This document shows positions 25,702 through 33,333 of a stretch of 64,000 nt of DNA, piece by piece. The position numbers were made by a program, and so were the translations under genes. Each line of letters begins with the position of its first letter. Within the stretch, counting starts at the first letter, position 1. The DNA is from Arthrobacter sp. SLBN-100. GTDB lineage: Bacteria; Actinomycetota; Actinomycetes; Actinomycetales; Micrococcaceae. The stretch covers positions 1,736,001 through 1,800,000 of the forward strand of contig NZ_VFMY01000001.1 in the NCBI RefSeq assembly GCF_006715305.1, written 5' to 3'. The notes below the pieces were generated by a model. The model worked only from the letters and a program-made list of their open reading frames with translations. It was not told the origin of the DNA and did no database searches.

Positions 25702-25726
25702 GTCACCTAGGGAAATATTTCGTCAC
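25702..25726 (-). promoter_or_regulatory. Putative sulfur-regulon operator upstream of sir
   Basis: GTGAC repeated at 20-base spacing on the minus strand, 54 bases from the sir ATG. Both half-sites lie in the last codons and stop of the chelatase gene. Confidence 0.6.
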
Positions 25727-26572
25727 GAAACGCCGGACGGCCTTGAAGAAGGCCCCCTCCTGTGTATCCGAAGGTGGTGCTGCTGCGGCCTTCGTCGTTG
25801 CTGCGGCAGGTGTTCCAGCGGATGCTGAAGCGGCGGCTTCGCGGGCCTTCGCGACGGCGGCGTCGTACCGTTCCAGCGCGATCTCCGCCAGCACAGGGGA
25901 CGGCAGCAGGGGTTCCGTGACGACGTCGGCCCCTGCCTTGGCGAGCTGGTCGTGGAAGTAGCCCGGAGCCAGGAGGTAGGAGGCAATCACCACGCGCCCG
26001 CCGACGTCGACAGCCCCCGCGGACTCCCCCGCCCCGGCACCTCCCTCCAGTTCCTCGCGAAGCATCGCGACGGCGTCGGGCACTGAAGGCCGAGCGGAGG
26101 CACCGTAGGCGGCCACCATCCGGTTGGACCGCAGTTCCTGCAGCTGGCCCAGCAGCTCCTCGACGCTGACGGCAGCCTTGGGGTTGGACGAGCCTGCGGC
26201 GGCGAGGACGATCACGTCGTTGTCCGTCACGCCTGCTTCGCGCAGCCGCTGGTCCAGCAGCGCAGCCAGGCGGGGATCCGGGCCCAGCGGAGCGGCCGCC
26301 GCGCTGCCCGGCCGGCTCTTCACCGCCCGCGCGATGTCCACCTTCACGTGGTAGCCCACGCTCAGCAGCAGGGGAACCACGACGGCGGACTCCCCCGCCG
26401 GCAGCCCCGCCACCACGTCCACCAGGTCCGGCTGCTGGACGTCCACGTAGGCTTCCCGGACGTCGAGGCCCGGGCGGAGCGCGGCGATGCCATCGCGCAG
26501 GGCGTTGACCTCCGCGGCGCCTTGTGTGCTGGACGTCCCATGGGCGCAGGCGATCATGATGGGGCTGTTCAT
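25703..26572 (-). CDS. Sirohydrochlorin chelatase-like protein (CbiX family)
   Basis: A 289-residue member of the CbiX/SirB family, which inserts Fe2+ or Co2+ into sirohydrochlorin. ACAHGTSSTQG at the start holds the metal-binding His; the second half-domain has VVIASYLLAPGYFHDQLAKAG with the second His. The last ~60 residues are an Ala-rich tail. Beside sir and with cobA in the window, ferrochelation for sirohaem is the likely role. The ATG chosen has TACGCT seven bases upstream (leaderless type); a much longer upstream frame is spurious. Ends inside the sir operator. Confidence 0.85.
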   Translation of the reverse strand: MNSPIMIACAHGTSSTQGAAEVNALRDGIAALRPGLDVREAYVDVQQPDLVDVVAGLPAGESAVVVPLLLSVGYHVKVDIARAVKSRPGSAAAAPLGPDPRLAALLDQRLREAGVTDNDVIVLAAAGSSNPKAAVSVEELLGQLQELRSNRMVAAYGASARPSVPDAVAMLREELEGGAGAGESAGAVDVGGRVVIASYLLAPGYFHDQLAKAGADVVTEPLLPSPVLAEIALERYDAAVAKAREAAASASAGTPAAATTKAAAAPPSDTQEGAFFKAVRRFVTKYFPR

Positions 26573-26633
26573 AGGGGCTAGCGTAACGTTGGAGCCGCCC
26601 TGTCCGCCCTCTTTGAAACTGCCGGGACGCTCC
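26573..26633. promoter_or_regulatory. Divergent promoter region, chelatase / TRIC gene
   Basis: Sixty bases between divergent starts; TACGCT seven bases before the chelatase ATG is the only -10 I can point to. Confidence 0.35.
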
Positions 26634-27302
26634 ATGACATTCGCCTTTGACAACGTGCCGGTGTGGCTGGATCTGCTGGGCGTCTTCTTCTTTGCGGTCT
26701 CGGGTTCGCTGCTCGCGGCGCGCAAGCAGATCGACATTGTGGGGTCCCTGCTGCTGGCTTCCCTGGTGGGCCTGGGCGGCGGGGTCATCCGGGACATCAT
26801 CCTTGCGGTGGTTCCCGCGGCCTTCACCAACCCTGCCTACCTGGTGCCGCCGCTGCTGGCCACGGTGCTGGTGTACTTCCTGTTCTCCAGCGTCCAGCGG
26901 TACACGTCACTGCTGACCCTGTTCGACGCCGCCGGGCTGGCCCTGTTCTGCATGACCGGCACCCTCAAGGCCCTGTCCACCGGCCTGAACCCGGTGGCCT
27001 CGGTGCTCCTGGGGGTGACGACGGCGGTGGGCGGCGGCCTGCTGCGCGACATCACAGCCAATGAGGTTCCGGAACTGTTCAACCCCAGGGACATCTATGC
27101 GCTGCCGGCGTTTGTGGGTTCCGCAATGACGGCCGTGCTGTGGGTCCTGGGCGTGTTCAACGTGCTCACCGCGGCAGTCATCGCGGCCGTGGTTTTCACG
27201 TTCCGGGTCCTGGCCTGGCGCCGCTCCTGGCAGGCCCCGCTGGCCGTTCGCGGGTGGCACCGGGCAGGGGCTGAAAACGGCGAATCGCAGGGCCGCGATT
27301 AG
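26634..27302 (+). CDS. TRIC cation channel family protein (UPF0126)
   Basis: A 222-residue membrane protein with seven hydrophobic segments arranged as two similar three-helix halves, each with the glycine-rich family motif (LVGLGGGVIRDIIL and TAVGGGLLRDITANEVP). Bacterial TRIC homologues are trimeric monovalent cation channels. The ATG is at the first family residue; the upstream frame overlaps the divergent chelatase gene and is rejected. Confidence 0.9.
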   Translation: MTFAFDNVPVWLDLLGVFFFAVSGSLLAARKQIDIVGSLLLASLVGLGGGVIRDIILAVVPAAFTNPAYLVPPLLATVLVYFLFSSVQRYTSLLTLFDAAGLALFCMTGTLKALSTGLNPVASVLLGVTTAVGGGLLRDITANEVPELFNPRDIYALPAFVGSAMTAVLWVLGVFNVLTAAVIAAVVFTFRVLAWRRSWQAPLAVRGWHRAGAENGESQGRD

Positions 27303-27303
27303 C

Positions 27304-27315
27304 TAGGATATGAAC
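27304..27315 (+). promoter_or_regulatory. TAGGAT element before the SUKH-like gene
   Basis: TAGGAT lies six bases before ATG 27316 and can be read either as a leaderless -10 box or, through AGGA, as a ribosome site. Both readings select the second ATG. Confidence 0.4.
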
Positions 27316-27741
27316 ATGACTGACATGTTCCTCGAGAAATTCCGTGCGCTTGTTCCGAAGTATCTCGAGGATGAATGGCAGGAAGAGGACGGCCTGTCCT
27401 CCGAAGAACTGGACAAGGCCCTCGCCGACCACCAATTCCAGATTCCCCTGGTCCTGCGCGAGTTCTATCTGGCCCTTGGCGGCTGCGAGGACCTGATGGA
27501 GGCGTACCACTACTTCTGGGACCCGGACGAGCTCGAAGTTGATGACGAGGGCTTCCTGATGTTCCTCGAGGATGAGGAAGAGGAATACACCTGGGGCTTC
27601 CGGGTAGGCGACCTCAGCATCCCGGACCCCATCGTCTACCGGCGCAACAACGCCCGCGGGCAGTGGAAGTCCGAGGAGGGCACGTTCTCGGAGTTCGTGT
27701 TCGACATGTTCGAGTGGGCCTTCGAGGACGCAGAGGACTAG
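27316..27741 (+). CDS. SMI1/KNR4 (SUKH)-like protein
   Basis: A 141-residue very acidic protein with the SUKH pattern: IPLVLREFYLALGG, then YHYFWDPDELEVDDEGFLMF and a final WAFEDAED. SUKH proteins are often immunity proteins against contact-dependent or secreted toxins, but no toxin gene is adjacent, so a housekeeping or orphan-immunity role is equally open. ATG 27316 is chosen over 27310 for spacing reasons. It ends 35 bases before palindromic element A. Confidence 0.7.
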   Translation: MTDMFLEKFRALVPKYLEDEWQEEDGLSSEELDKALADHQFQIPLVLREFYLALGGCEDLMEAYHYFWDPDELEVDDEGFLMFLEDEEEEYTWGFRVGDLSIPDPIVYRRNNARGQWKSEEGTFSEFVFDMFEWAFEDAED

Positions 27742-27776
27742 GTTTCCCCTCCCTGCCACTGCAGGTTGTGCTGCAC

Positions 27777-27878
27777 CCCGCTGAATTTCCCCACCTTTTG
27801 GGCCGTACGGCGGCGTGTCACTCCCATTTCGCCGGAGTGTCGCAGAGGTTCTGGTTGAAACCCGGGGAATCTCAGCGC
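27777..27878. repeat. ~100-bp palindromic element A, 3' side of the DUF559 gene
   Basis: Ends CCCGCTGAATTTCCCC and GGGGAATCTCAGCGC are imperfect inverted repeats. The interior (ACCTTTTGGGCC..., GTGTCACTC) aligns with element B at 28758-28858. The right arm contributes the stop codon of the DUF559 gene. Confidence 0.65.
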
Positions 27879-28693
27879 ACCACCCTGCCGCGCAGCACCT
27901 GCCACACCTCATCAATGACCTTTTGCGGGTTGTAGACCACCTCTGCATAGCCATAACGGAGCACGGCATAGCCGGTGAGAGTGCTCGCGTTGTTCCTGGC
28001 CCTGTCCTTCTTGACCTGGCGCGGCTCGAGGTGCGTGCCGCCGTCGATCTCTACAATCAGGAATCCTTCCAGCAGGAAGTCCACGATGCCGATTCCCGGC
28101 AGTTCCACCTGCGTCTCGGTGTGGATTCCCTCGCTGCGAAAAAGGATGCGGGCCACTACCTCGATAGGCGAGTCCGCGGTACCGTCCACCAGGTCAAGCA
28201 CCCGACGGGCAGCGCCATTCCGGTTACCAGGCAACCGTTCCCGCAGGTAGGCAAGGGTGGTCACGCCTTGCCGCGCGGCGCTTTCCACCATGACGGCGGC
28301 TTCCACCGGCGGAAGGCAACGCAGGCTGTGAATGAGGACGTCGGTGGTACTTGCCACCGGCCGCGGCCCATCGGGCGGAACCAGGGACTCCCTGTGGACC
28401 ACCGCCTCCTTGGGGCCCCCATGGCGGCACAACAGGTGGAGGACCTGCGGTTCATGCAACACCCAGAGTCCACGACGAACCGCAGCGGAGGCGCACGTCA
28501 GCAGGCCGTTCCCGAGGACCGCGCCCTTTAAGTCCGCTGGAGCGCCCGGCAGGGCAACAACCCCATGCCGAAGACGGCGGATTTCACCGGCCGCCACTGC
28601 GTTGCGGATGCTGCGGTTCGTGAAGCCGGCCTGCAGGAGAGTGGAAGTGCGGGCCACGGAGCCGGCGTGTTTGAGGAAACGGGTCAGGTCCAT
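27872..28693 (-). CDS. AbiEi-like antitoxin domain + DUF559 (Vsr-like endonuclease fold) protein
   Basis: A 273-residue protein. Residues ~1-60 form a winged-helix AbiEi-type domain (ARTSTLLQAGFTNRSIRNAV). The C-terminal ~90 residues are DUF559, related to very-short-patch-repair endonucleases: VDFLLEGFLIVEIDGGTHLE carries the D...E-x-D metal motif, followed by RARNNASTLTGYAVLRYGYA. Common and often multicopy in Micrococcales, function unknown. It is bracketed by two related ~100-bp palindromes (27777-27878 and 28758-28858), and its stop codon lies inside one of them. Confidence 0.85.
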   Translation of the reverse strand: MDLTRFLKHAGSVARTSTLLQAGFTNRSIRNAVAAGEIRRLRHGVVALPGAPADLKGAVLGNGLLTCASAAVRRGLWVLHEPQVLHLLCRHGGPKEAVVHRESLVPPDGPRPVASTTDVLIHSLRCLPPVEAAVMVESAARQGVTTLAYLRERLPGNRNGAARRVLDLVDGTADSPIEVVARILFRSEGIHTETQVELPGIGIVDFLLEGFLIVEIDGGTHLEPRQVKKDRARNNASTLTGYAVLRYGYAEVVYNPQKVIDEVWQVLRGRVVR

Positions 28694-28757
28694 GGAGCCA
28701 GCAGACCCAATCTGCGGCAGCGGCGGCAGGGCGGCAGGGTTCTATGTGGAAAAGAGC

Positions 28758-28858
28758 CCGCTGAATCTCCCCGGGTTTTTGGGGCCCCACCGGTGTGTCG
28801 CTGCAAACCGCCGTGAAATCAGGTTGGGTGTTGACGAAAGGTGGGGAAACCCAGCGGG
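28758..28858. repeat. ~100-bp palindromic element B, 5' side of the DUF559 gene
   Basis: Ends CCCGCTGAATCTCCCC and GGGGAAACCCAGCGGG; interior TTTTTGGGGCCCC and GTGTCGCTGC match element A by eye at about two bases in three. Confidence 0.65.
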
Positions 28859-28890
28859 AGAAAGTTTTGACAGCGTCAATAACAAGGCAC

Positions 28891-28920
28891 TTGCATCTTA
28901 TGACAAATCTGTCATACACT
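28891..28920 (+). promoter_or_regulatory. Promoter with spacer operator
   Basis: TTGCAT (28891-28896) and TACACT (28915-28920) are 18 bases apart. The spacer is filled by the palindrome TATGACA-AATC-TGTCATA (28899-28916), an ideal place for a repressor to block RNA polymerase. Confidence 0.5.
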
Positions 28921-28926
28921 ATTCAC

Positions 28927-29031
28927 GGATCCGCTAAACGCCTCCGGCGGGTCTGATGCGAACGGAGAGATAGCCCCGGTTCACAGCAACGTATGACTCG
29001 TATCGTTGCCGCGGACCGGGGCTATCCCGTT
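28927..29031 (+). ncRNA. Candidate small RNA
   Basis: About 105 nt from the predicted start downstream of the operator-bearing promoter to the base of a nested hairpin (arms GATAGCCCCGGT 28969-28980 / ACCGGGGCTATC 29015-29026, inner arms GCAACG/CGTTGC) followed by CCGTTT. No open frame of note. No known RNA family recognised. Confidence 0.35.
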
Positions 29032-29044
29032 TAACGCCAGCCCA

Positions 29045-29102
29045 TCGATTGCTCCGCACCGGTCGTTATGGCGGGCCAAAAGGGCAGGTACGGAGCAATC
29101 GA
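29045..29102. repeat. Inverted repeat, 12-bp arms
   Basis: TCGATTGCTCCG / CGGAGCAATCGA with a 34-base centre, between the candidate RNA and the polyprenyl synthase terminator. Role unknown; it could be a second structured RNA domain. Confidence 0.5.
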
Positions 29103-29111
29103 CGCAAAGCA

Positions 29112-29143
29112 GAAGCCCGGCGCCACCCACGGAGCCGGGCTTC
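29112..29143. terminator. Terminator downstream of polyprenyl synthase gene
   Basis: Arms GAAGCCCGGC / GCCGGGCTTC (10 bp) with a 12-base loop, 13 bases past the stop codon. Confidence 0.65.
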
Positions 29144-29155
29144 CCCAGAAAAGGG

Positions 29156-30256
29156 CTAGCTGGCGCGGTCCACCACAGCCACCGCGAAGTTGGACAGCGA
29201 TTCCTTGACCACGCCGTCCGGCAGCGGGGCCAGCGCCGCGATGGCTTCGCTGGCCCACTGGCGCGCAACGATCCAGGACTCGGCAGTAACCGGGTGCTCC
29301 CGCAGGCCCGCAACGGCCTCGGCCAGTGCCTCATCCGAGCTCAAGTCGCCGTCAATCAGCTTCAAAAGTTCGACGGCGGACTGGTCACCATCCAGGGCAG
29401 CCTTGCGCAGGAGCAGCACCGGCAGGGTGGGAACCCCTTCGCGCAGGTCCGTACCCGGGGACTTGCCGGACTTGACCTTGATGCCCGTCACGTCGATGAC
29501 GTCGTCGGCAAGCTGGAAGGCCACGCCCACCTTCTCGCCGTACTCCACCAGCACAGATTCGTAGGCGGGGTCGGCCCCGGCGAAGATGGCACCGAGCTGT
29601 CCGGAAGCAGCAACCAGGGAACCAGTCTTGTCTGCGATGACCGAGAGGTAGTGCTCCACTGGGTCCTCGTCCGGGCGCGGCCCCACGGTTTCGTGCAACT
29701 GGCCCAAGCAGAGCCGCTCAAAGGTGCGTGCCTGGATTCCCAGCGCGCGGGAGCCGAGTTCGGACACCAGGATCGATGCACGCGCGAAGATCAGATCTCC
29801 GGTGAGGACAGCCACCGAGTTGCCCCACACCTCGTGGGCCGTGGGAGCACCGCGGCGGAACGGGGCGGAGTCCATCACGTCGTCGTGGTACAGCGTTGCC
29901 AGGTGCGTCAGTTCAACCACGACGGCGGCCTGCACCACCGCGGGTAGGGACGCGTCACCGAGGTGCGCGCACAGAAGCGTCAGCAGCGGTCGGATGCGCT
30001 TGCCGCCGGCTTCCACGAGATGGCGGGACGTTGCGTCAGCCAGCGGATCCGAGTTGGCGATCGCTTCGCGGAGCTTCTTCTCCACCCGGGCCAGGTTGGT
30101 GGTGATGGCCGGTCCCAGCTCGGGATCCCCGGCGATGGCGGCGAACCCCGCGGGCAGCTGCAGGCCGGTGGCGATGGCGGTGGTGTTCAGGCTGGGTTCG
30201 GAGTCCGGCAGGCCGTGTCCGGCGTGCGTCCAGCTGTGGTCTGCGGGGTTGGTCAC
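29156..30256 (-). CDS. Polyprenyl diphosphate synthase (menaquinone side chain)
   Basis: A 366-residue trans-isoprenyl diphosphate synthase elongating farnesyl or geranylgeranyl diphosphate with IPP. Both Asp-rich metal motifs are intact: DDVMD in LYHDDVMDSAPFRRG (~125) and DDVID in FQLADDVIDVTG (~255); GGKRIRPLLTLL is the IPP-binding Lys/Arg stretch. The GTG start overlaps the stop of the reductase gene (GTGA), so the two are co-translated after menG. Position with menG and the MenJ-like gene points to the menaquinone tail. Confidence 0.92.
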   Translation of the reverse strand: MTNPADHSWTHAGHGLPDSEPSLNTTAIATGLQLPAGFAAIAGDPELGPAITTNLARVEKKLREAIANSDPLADATSRHLVEAGGKRIRPLLTLLCAHLGDASLPAVVQAAVVVELTHLATLYHDDVMDSAPFRRGAPTAHEVWGNSVAVLTGDLIFARASILVSELGSRALGIQARTFERLCLGQLHETVGPRPDEDPVEHYLSVIADKTGSLVAASGQLGAIFAGADPAYESVLVEYGEKVGVAFQLADDVIDVTGIKVKSGKSPGTDLREGVPTLPVLLLRKAALDGDQSAVELLKLIDGDLSSDEALAEAVAGLREHPVTAESWIVARQWASEAIAALAPLPDGVVKESLSNFAVAVVDRAS

Positions 30257-31593
30257 GGGTTAACCCTAACTTTTTGTTGCGGATACCGCTGATTGGAGTC
30301 TGCCGGGGTGGGCGATGTATTGGTTGTGGCCGGAACCAGTGATTCCAGGACCCGGATCACCCGGTCCTCGAAGCCCTTGGCGGCCGGGTCCGTGAGGTTG
30401 GCCAAAAGCCGGACCACGAAGCGCATCAGGACGGGGATGGGCATACCGGTGCGCAGCGCGAGCTTCATCACCGCCGGCTTTCCGATCAGCGCGGCGAACG
30501 CCCGGCCCAAGGTGAAGTGCGATCCCCACTGCTCCCGCACATAGTCCGCGTACCGCGCGAGGTGAGTGTCGGCGTCGTACGTTCCGCCCGAGGAGGCACT
30601 GCGCGAGGAGGCGTCGATGATGAACTCGGCGGCGAAGCGCGCCGACTCCATGGCGTAGGAGATGCCTTCGCCGTTGAACGGGGAGACCATGCCGCCGGCG
30701 TCACCCAGGAGGAGCAGGCCGGGTGAGTAATGCGGGGTGCGGTTGAAGCCCATCGGCAGGGCGGCGCCGCGGATTTCGCCCACCTGGTTCTCTGGCGTGA
30801 AGCCCCACCCGGCAGGCATGCCGGCGGTCCATTCGCGCAGGACCTGTTTGTAGTCGAGCTTGCCGAATTCCTTGGAGGAGTTCAGGATGCCGAGGCCCAC
30901 GTTCGAGGTGCCGTCGCCCACGCCGAACACCCAGCCGTAGCCGGGCAGCAGTTTTCCGTCGCGGCCGGGAAGCTCCAGCCAGCCTTCCATCCAGTCGTCG
31001 TCGGTGCGCGGCGAGGTGAAGTAGGTGCGGACGGCGACGCCGAGCGGGCGGTCGTCGCGCTTCTGGATGCCGAGCGAGACGGCCGTGCGCGTGGAGTTGC
31101 CGTCGGCCGCGAGGACGACGTCGGCACTGAACTCGTGCGTCTGCCCCGTCTTGCGTCCGGACTCGTCCAGGATGGCGGCGCGGACGCCGGTGACCCTGCC
31201 GTCGTCGTTCCGCAGCGCTTCGGTGACACTGTGGCGTTCAAGGATTCGGGCGCCGGCGGCCTGGGCGTGCCGGGCCAGTTCCTCGTCGAAGCCGAGCCGG
31301 GTGCGGATCAGGCCGTACTGCGGAAAGTCGGACACCTCCGGCCAAGGCAGCTCAATCGTGCGGCCGCCAGCGATCAGGCGCAGCCCCTTGTTGCGCCGCC
31401 AGCCGTCGTTTTCCGGATGGGGCAGGCCCAGCTTCTGGATTTCTCGGACAGCCCGGGGCGTGAGGCCGTCGCCGCACACCTTTTCGCGGGGGAAGCTCGT
31501 CTTCTCCAAAACGGTGACGTCGATGCCGGCCTTGGCAAGGTAGTACGCGGCGGTGGAGCCGGCCGGCCCCGCGCCGACAATCAGTACCTTCAC
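30253..31593 (-). CDS. Geranylgeranyl reductase family / menaquinone reductase MenJ-like
   Basis: A 446-residue FAD enzyme: VLIVGAGPAGSTAAYYLAKA at the N-terminus, KVCGDGLTPRAVREIQKLGL (the family Cys-Gly-Asp-Gly motif) near 40, VVLAADGNSTRTAVSLGI near 155 and LLLGDAGGMVSPFNGEGISY near 300. In mycobacteria MenJ saturates one isoprene of the menaquinone chain; the place between menG and the chain-synthesis gene supports that role here. A chlorophyll- or archaeol-type reductase is excluded only by context. Starts three bases after the menG stop. Confidence 0.88.
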   Translation of the reverse strand: MKVLIVGAGPAGSTAAYYLAKAGIDVTVLEKTSFPREKVCGDGLTPRAVREIQKLGLPHPENDGWRRNKGLRLIAGGRTIELPWPEVSDFPQYGLIRTRLGFDEELARHAQAAGARILERHSVTEALRNDDGRVTGVRAAILDESGRKTGQTHEFSADVVLAADGNSTRTAVSLGIQKRDDRPLGVAVRTYFTSPRTDDDWMEGWLELPGRDGKLLPGYGWVFGVGDGTSNVGLGILNSSKEFGKLDYKQVLREWTAGMPAGWGFTPENQVGEIRGAALPMGFNRTPHYSPGLLLLGDAGGMVSPFNGEGISYAMESARFAAEFIIDASSRSASSGGTYDADTHLARYADYVREQWGSHFTLGRAFAALIGKPAVMKLALRTGMPIPVLMRFVVRLLANLTDPAAKGFEDRVIRVLESLVPATTNTSPTPADSNQRYPQQKVRVNP

Positions 31594-31596
31594 AGG

Positions 31597-32376
31597 TCAG
31601 CGCGTGATGTTGCGGCGCAGTTTGGCCACCGGGCCCTTGTGCGCGGCGATCGCGGCAGCCCCGCCGCCAGCCGTTGATTCCGGAGCCTTGAATGCCCGAT
31701 GCACCGTCACGATGCCGCCGCTCAGGTTCCGGTAGGTGACGTTCTCCCAGCCGGCATCCTGCAGCCACGCGGCCAGGTGGTCCTGGTCCGGCCAGGCGCG
31801 GATGGACTCGGCGAGATAGACGTAAGCGTCCGGGTTGGAAGCGACCTTCACGGCGATGGCCGGCAGGGCGCGCATCAGGTATTCGGTGTACATGGTGCGC
31901 CAGAGCGGGACCACGGGCTGCGAGAACTCGGCGATGACCAGGCGGCCGCCCGGCTTCGTGACCCGGAGCATCTCCTGCAGCGCCTTCTTGGGCTCGTTCA
32001 CGTTGCGCAGGCCGAAGGAGATGGTGGTGGCGTCGAAGGTGTTGTCTGCGAACGGCAGGTTGGTGGCGTCACCGGCGATGAAGTCGATATCCGGGCGGCG
32101 GCGCTTGCCCACCTTGAGCATTCCGAGGGAGAAGTCGCACGCCACTACATCTATGCCTGCATCGGCATATGGTTCGCTTGAAGTGCCGGTGCCGGCCGCC
32201 AGATCCAGGACGCGCTGCCCCTTGGACACTTCCATCGCTTCCACCACAACCTTGCGCCAGCGGCGGGTCTGCCCCATCGACAGGACATCGTTGACGACGT
32301 CGTATTTCGGTGCGACGTCGTCAAACATCGTGGCTACTTCGTCCGGACGCTTATCCAAGGATGCTCGGTTCACCAT
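31597..32376 (-). CDS. menG: Demethylmenaquinone methyltransferase
   Basis: A 259-residue SAM methyltransferase of the UbiE/MenG family: [20 protein letters not shown], the SAM loop [16 protein letters not shown] (~57) and the family signature [19 protein letters not shown] with [15 protein letters not shown]. Catalyses the last step of menaquinone synthesis. It is the first gene of a three-gene minus-strand unit with the MenJ-like and polyprenyl synthase genes. An Ala-rich ~30-residue tail ends the protein. Confidence 0.95.
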   Translation of the reverse strand: MVNRASLDKRPDEVATMFDDVAPKYDVVNDVLSMGQTRRWRKVVVEAMEVSKGQRVLDLAAGTGTSSEPYADAGIDVVACDFSLGMLKVGKRRRPDIDFIAGDATNLPFADNTFDATTISFGLRNVNEPKKALQEMLRVTKPGGRLVIAEFSQPVVPLWRTMYTEYLMRALPAIAVKVASNPDAYVYLAESIRAWPDQDHLAAWLQDAGWENVTYRNLSGGIVTVHRAFKAPESTAGGGAAAIAAHKGPVAKLRRNITR

Positions 32377-32448
32377 GACATTGTCTCAAATGTTCAGGAG
32401 GGTCCGGACCAAGGCCAATTTCGCCGCACCGGGACCTGGCCTGCGGCG

Positions 32449-33233
32449 CTACTGCAGGAAAGCCCTCGTGTCCGCCGCCACCTGCTCCGGAACCTCCCAA
32501 AGCACCAGATGGCCGACGCCGGGATAGGACTTCAGGATTGAGCGCGGAATCCGTGCCGCAAGGTTTCGTGACCTGCACGGGGCAGGAGTTCGTCCTGTTC
32601 GCCGCGCAGGATGAGGGCAGGCGCGCTGATGGCTCCCGCTTCCGTTGGCGGTGTTGCCCTGTAAAGCCCTTGAAGTGCGTCCTTCCATACGTGCACCGGC
32701 ATTCTCACTCCATCCCGCACCCGGTCCTCGAGGTACCACTGCGGCACCGGCCGGCCCAACGGGAACCAGAGCAGCGACCTCCGCACCCAGTCCTCATCGA
32801 GGGGGCCGGCCAGGGCCTCAACCTCGTCAGCAAACGAAGGCCTGCCGTGAAGGCTCAGGGGTGCGCCCACCAGGACAAGGGCGTCCACGCGGTCCGGATC
32901 AAGGACCGCCAACTGTTGGGCCACATAGCCGCCGCTCGAGGAACCCAGGACGGCTGCGGACTCCAGCTGCAGGGCATCGAGGATGGCCGCCGCGTCTGCA
33001 GCCTGGTCTTCCAGCGAGTAGCCATTGTCCGGTTTGTCCGCGTCTCCGTGGCCGCGCAGGTCCGGCGCCGCGATCCTGAATTCCGGCAGGAGCGGTACCA
33101 GCCGGTCGAAGCTGCGGGACGATTCGCCCCAGGCGTGCAGGAGCAACAGGGGCTTGGCGTCGGGTTCGTCCTGCAGCAGGCACGGCACGGCGATGCCGGT
33201 GCTGAGCTGCAGGATGCGGACCTCTGAGTCCAT
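32449..33233 (-). pseudogene. Alpha/beta hydrolase with a -1 frameshift near its 3' end
   Basis: The uninterrupted frame (32532-33233) gives 233 residues: oxyanion motif LLLHAWGESSRSFDRL, PDLRGHGDADKP, nucleophile GSSSGG and acid GEQDELLP, then it runs into an unrelated ...RHGFRAQS end. The expected continuation, AARIPRSILKSYPGVGHLVL...DTRAFLQ with the catalytic His, is present in another frame ending at 32449. Inserting one base near 32556-32559 restores a ~260-residue enzyme. Either a genuine recent mutation or a sequencing error. Lying next to menF and menG it might be MenH-like, but I cannot show that. TAGCCT six bases before ATG. Confidence 0.75.
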
Positions 33234-33245
33234 AGCTGAAGGCTA
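33234..33245 (-). promoter_or_regulatory. Leaderless-type promoter of the hydrolase
   Basis: TAGCCT is exactly six bases upstream of the ATG and no ribosome site is present. Confidence 0.4.
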
Positions 33246-33333
33246 CGCCGGCGGGCGCTTCACGGGTATGCGCAGCTCGAGGTACTGCGTTCTACGCTGC
33301 CCGTTCAGTAAAAGGGAGTACCGTGGAGCAATC

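Larger units (their letters stand above)
28694..29155. other. 462-bp gap with repeat element, promoter-operator and hairpins
   Basis: From left to right: palindromic element B, a promoter with a central palindrome, a candidate ncRNA ending in a nested hairpin, a second 12-bp inverted repeat and the terminator of the polyprenyl synthase gene. No trustworthy protein frame. Confidence 0.5.

Noticed and set aside
27316..27741. SUKH-like protein as immunity partner of the DUF559 protein
   Set aside because: The genes converge and are separated by a repeat element; no toxin domain is visible, so pairing is unsupported.
28969..29102. Hairpins in the 29-kb gap as tRNA or riboswitch
   Set aside because: No tRNA arms or T-loop consensus, and no riboswitch core I recognise; kept only as a candidate small RNA and an inverted repeat.
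31597..33233. Assigning the frameshifted hydrolase as MenH
   Set aside because: Position is suggestive, but MenH-specific residues could not be established from sequence alone.
33025..33333. 103-codon N-terminal extension of menF
   Set aside because: It overlaps the hydrolase on the other strand, and the GGAG-preceded ATG at 33334 begins at the family N-terminus.
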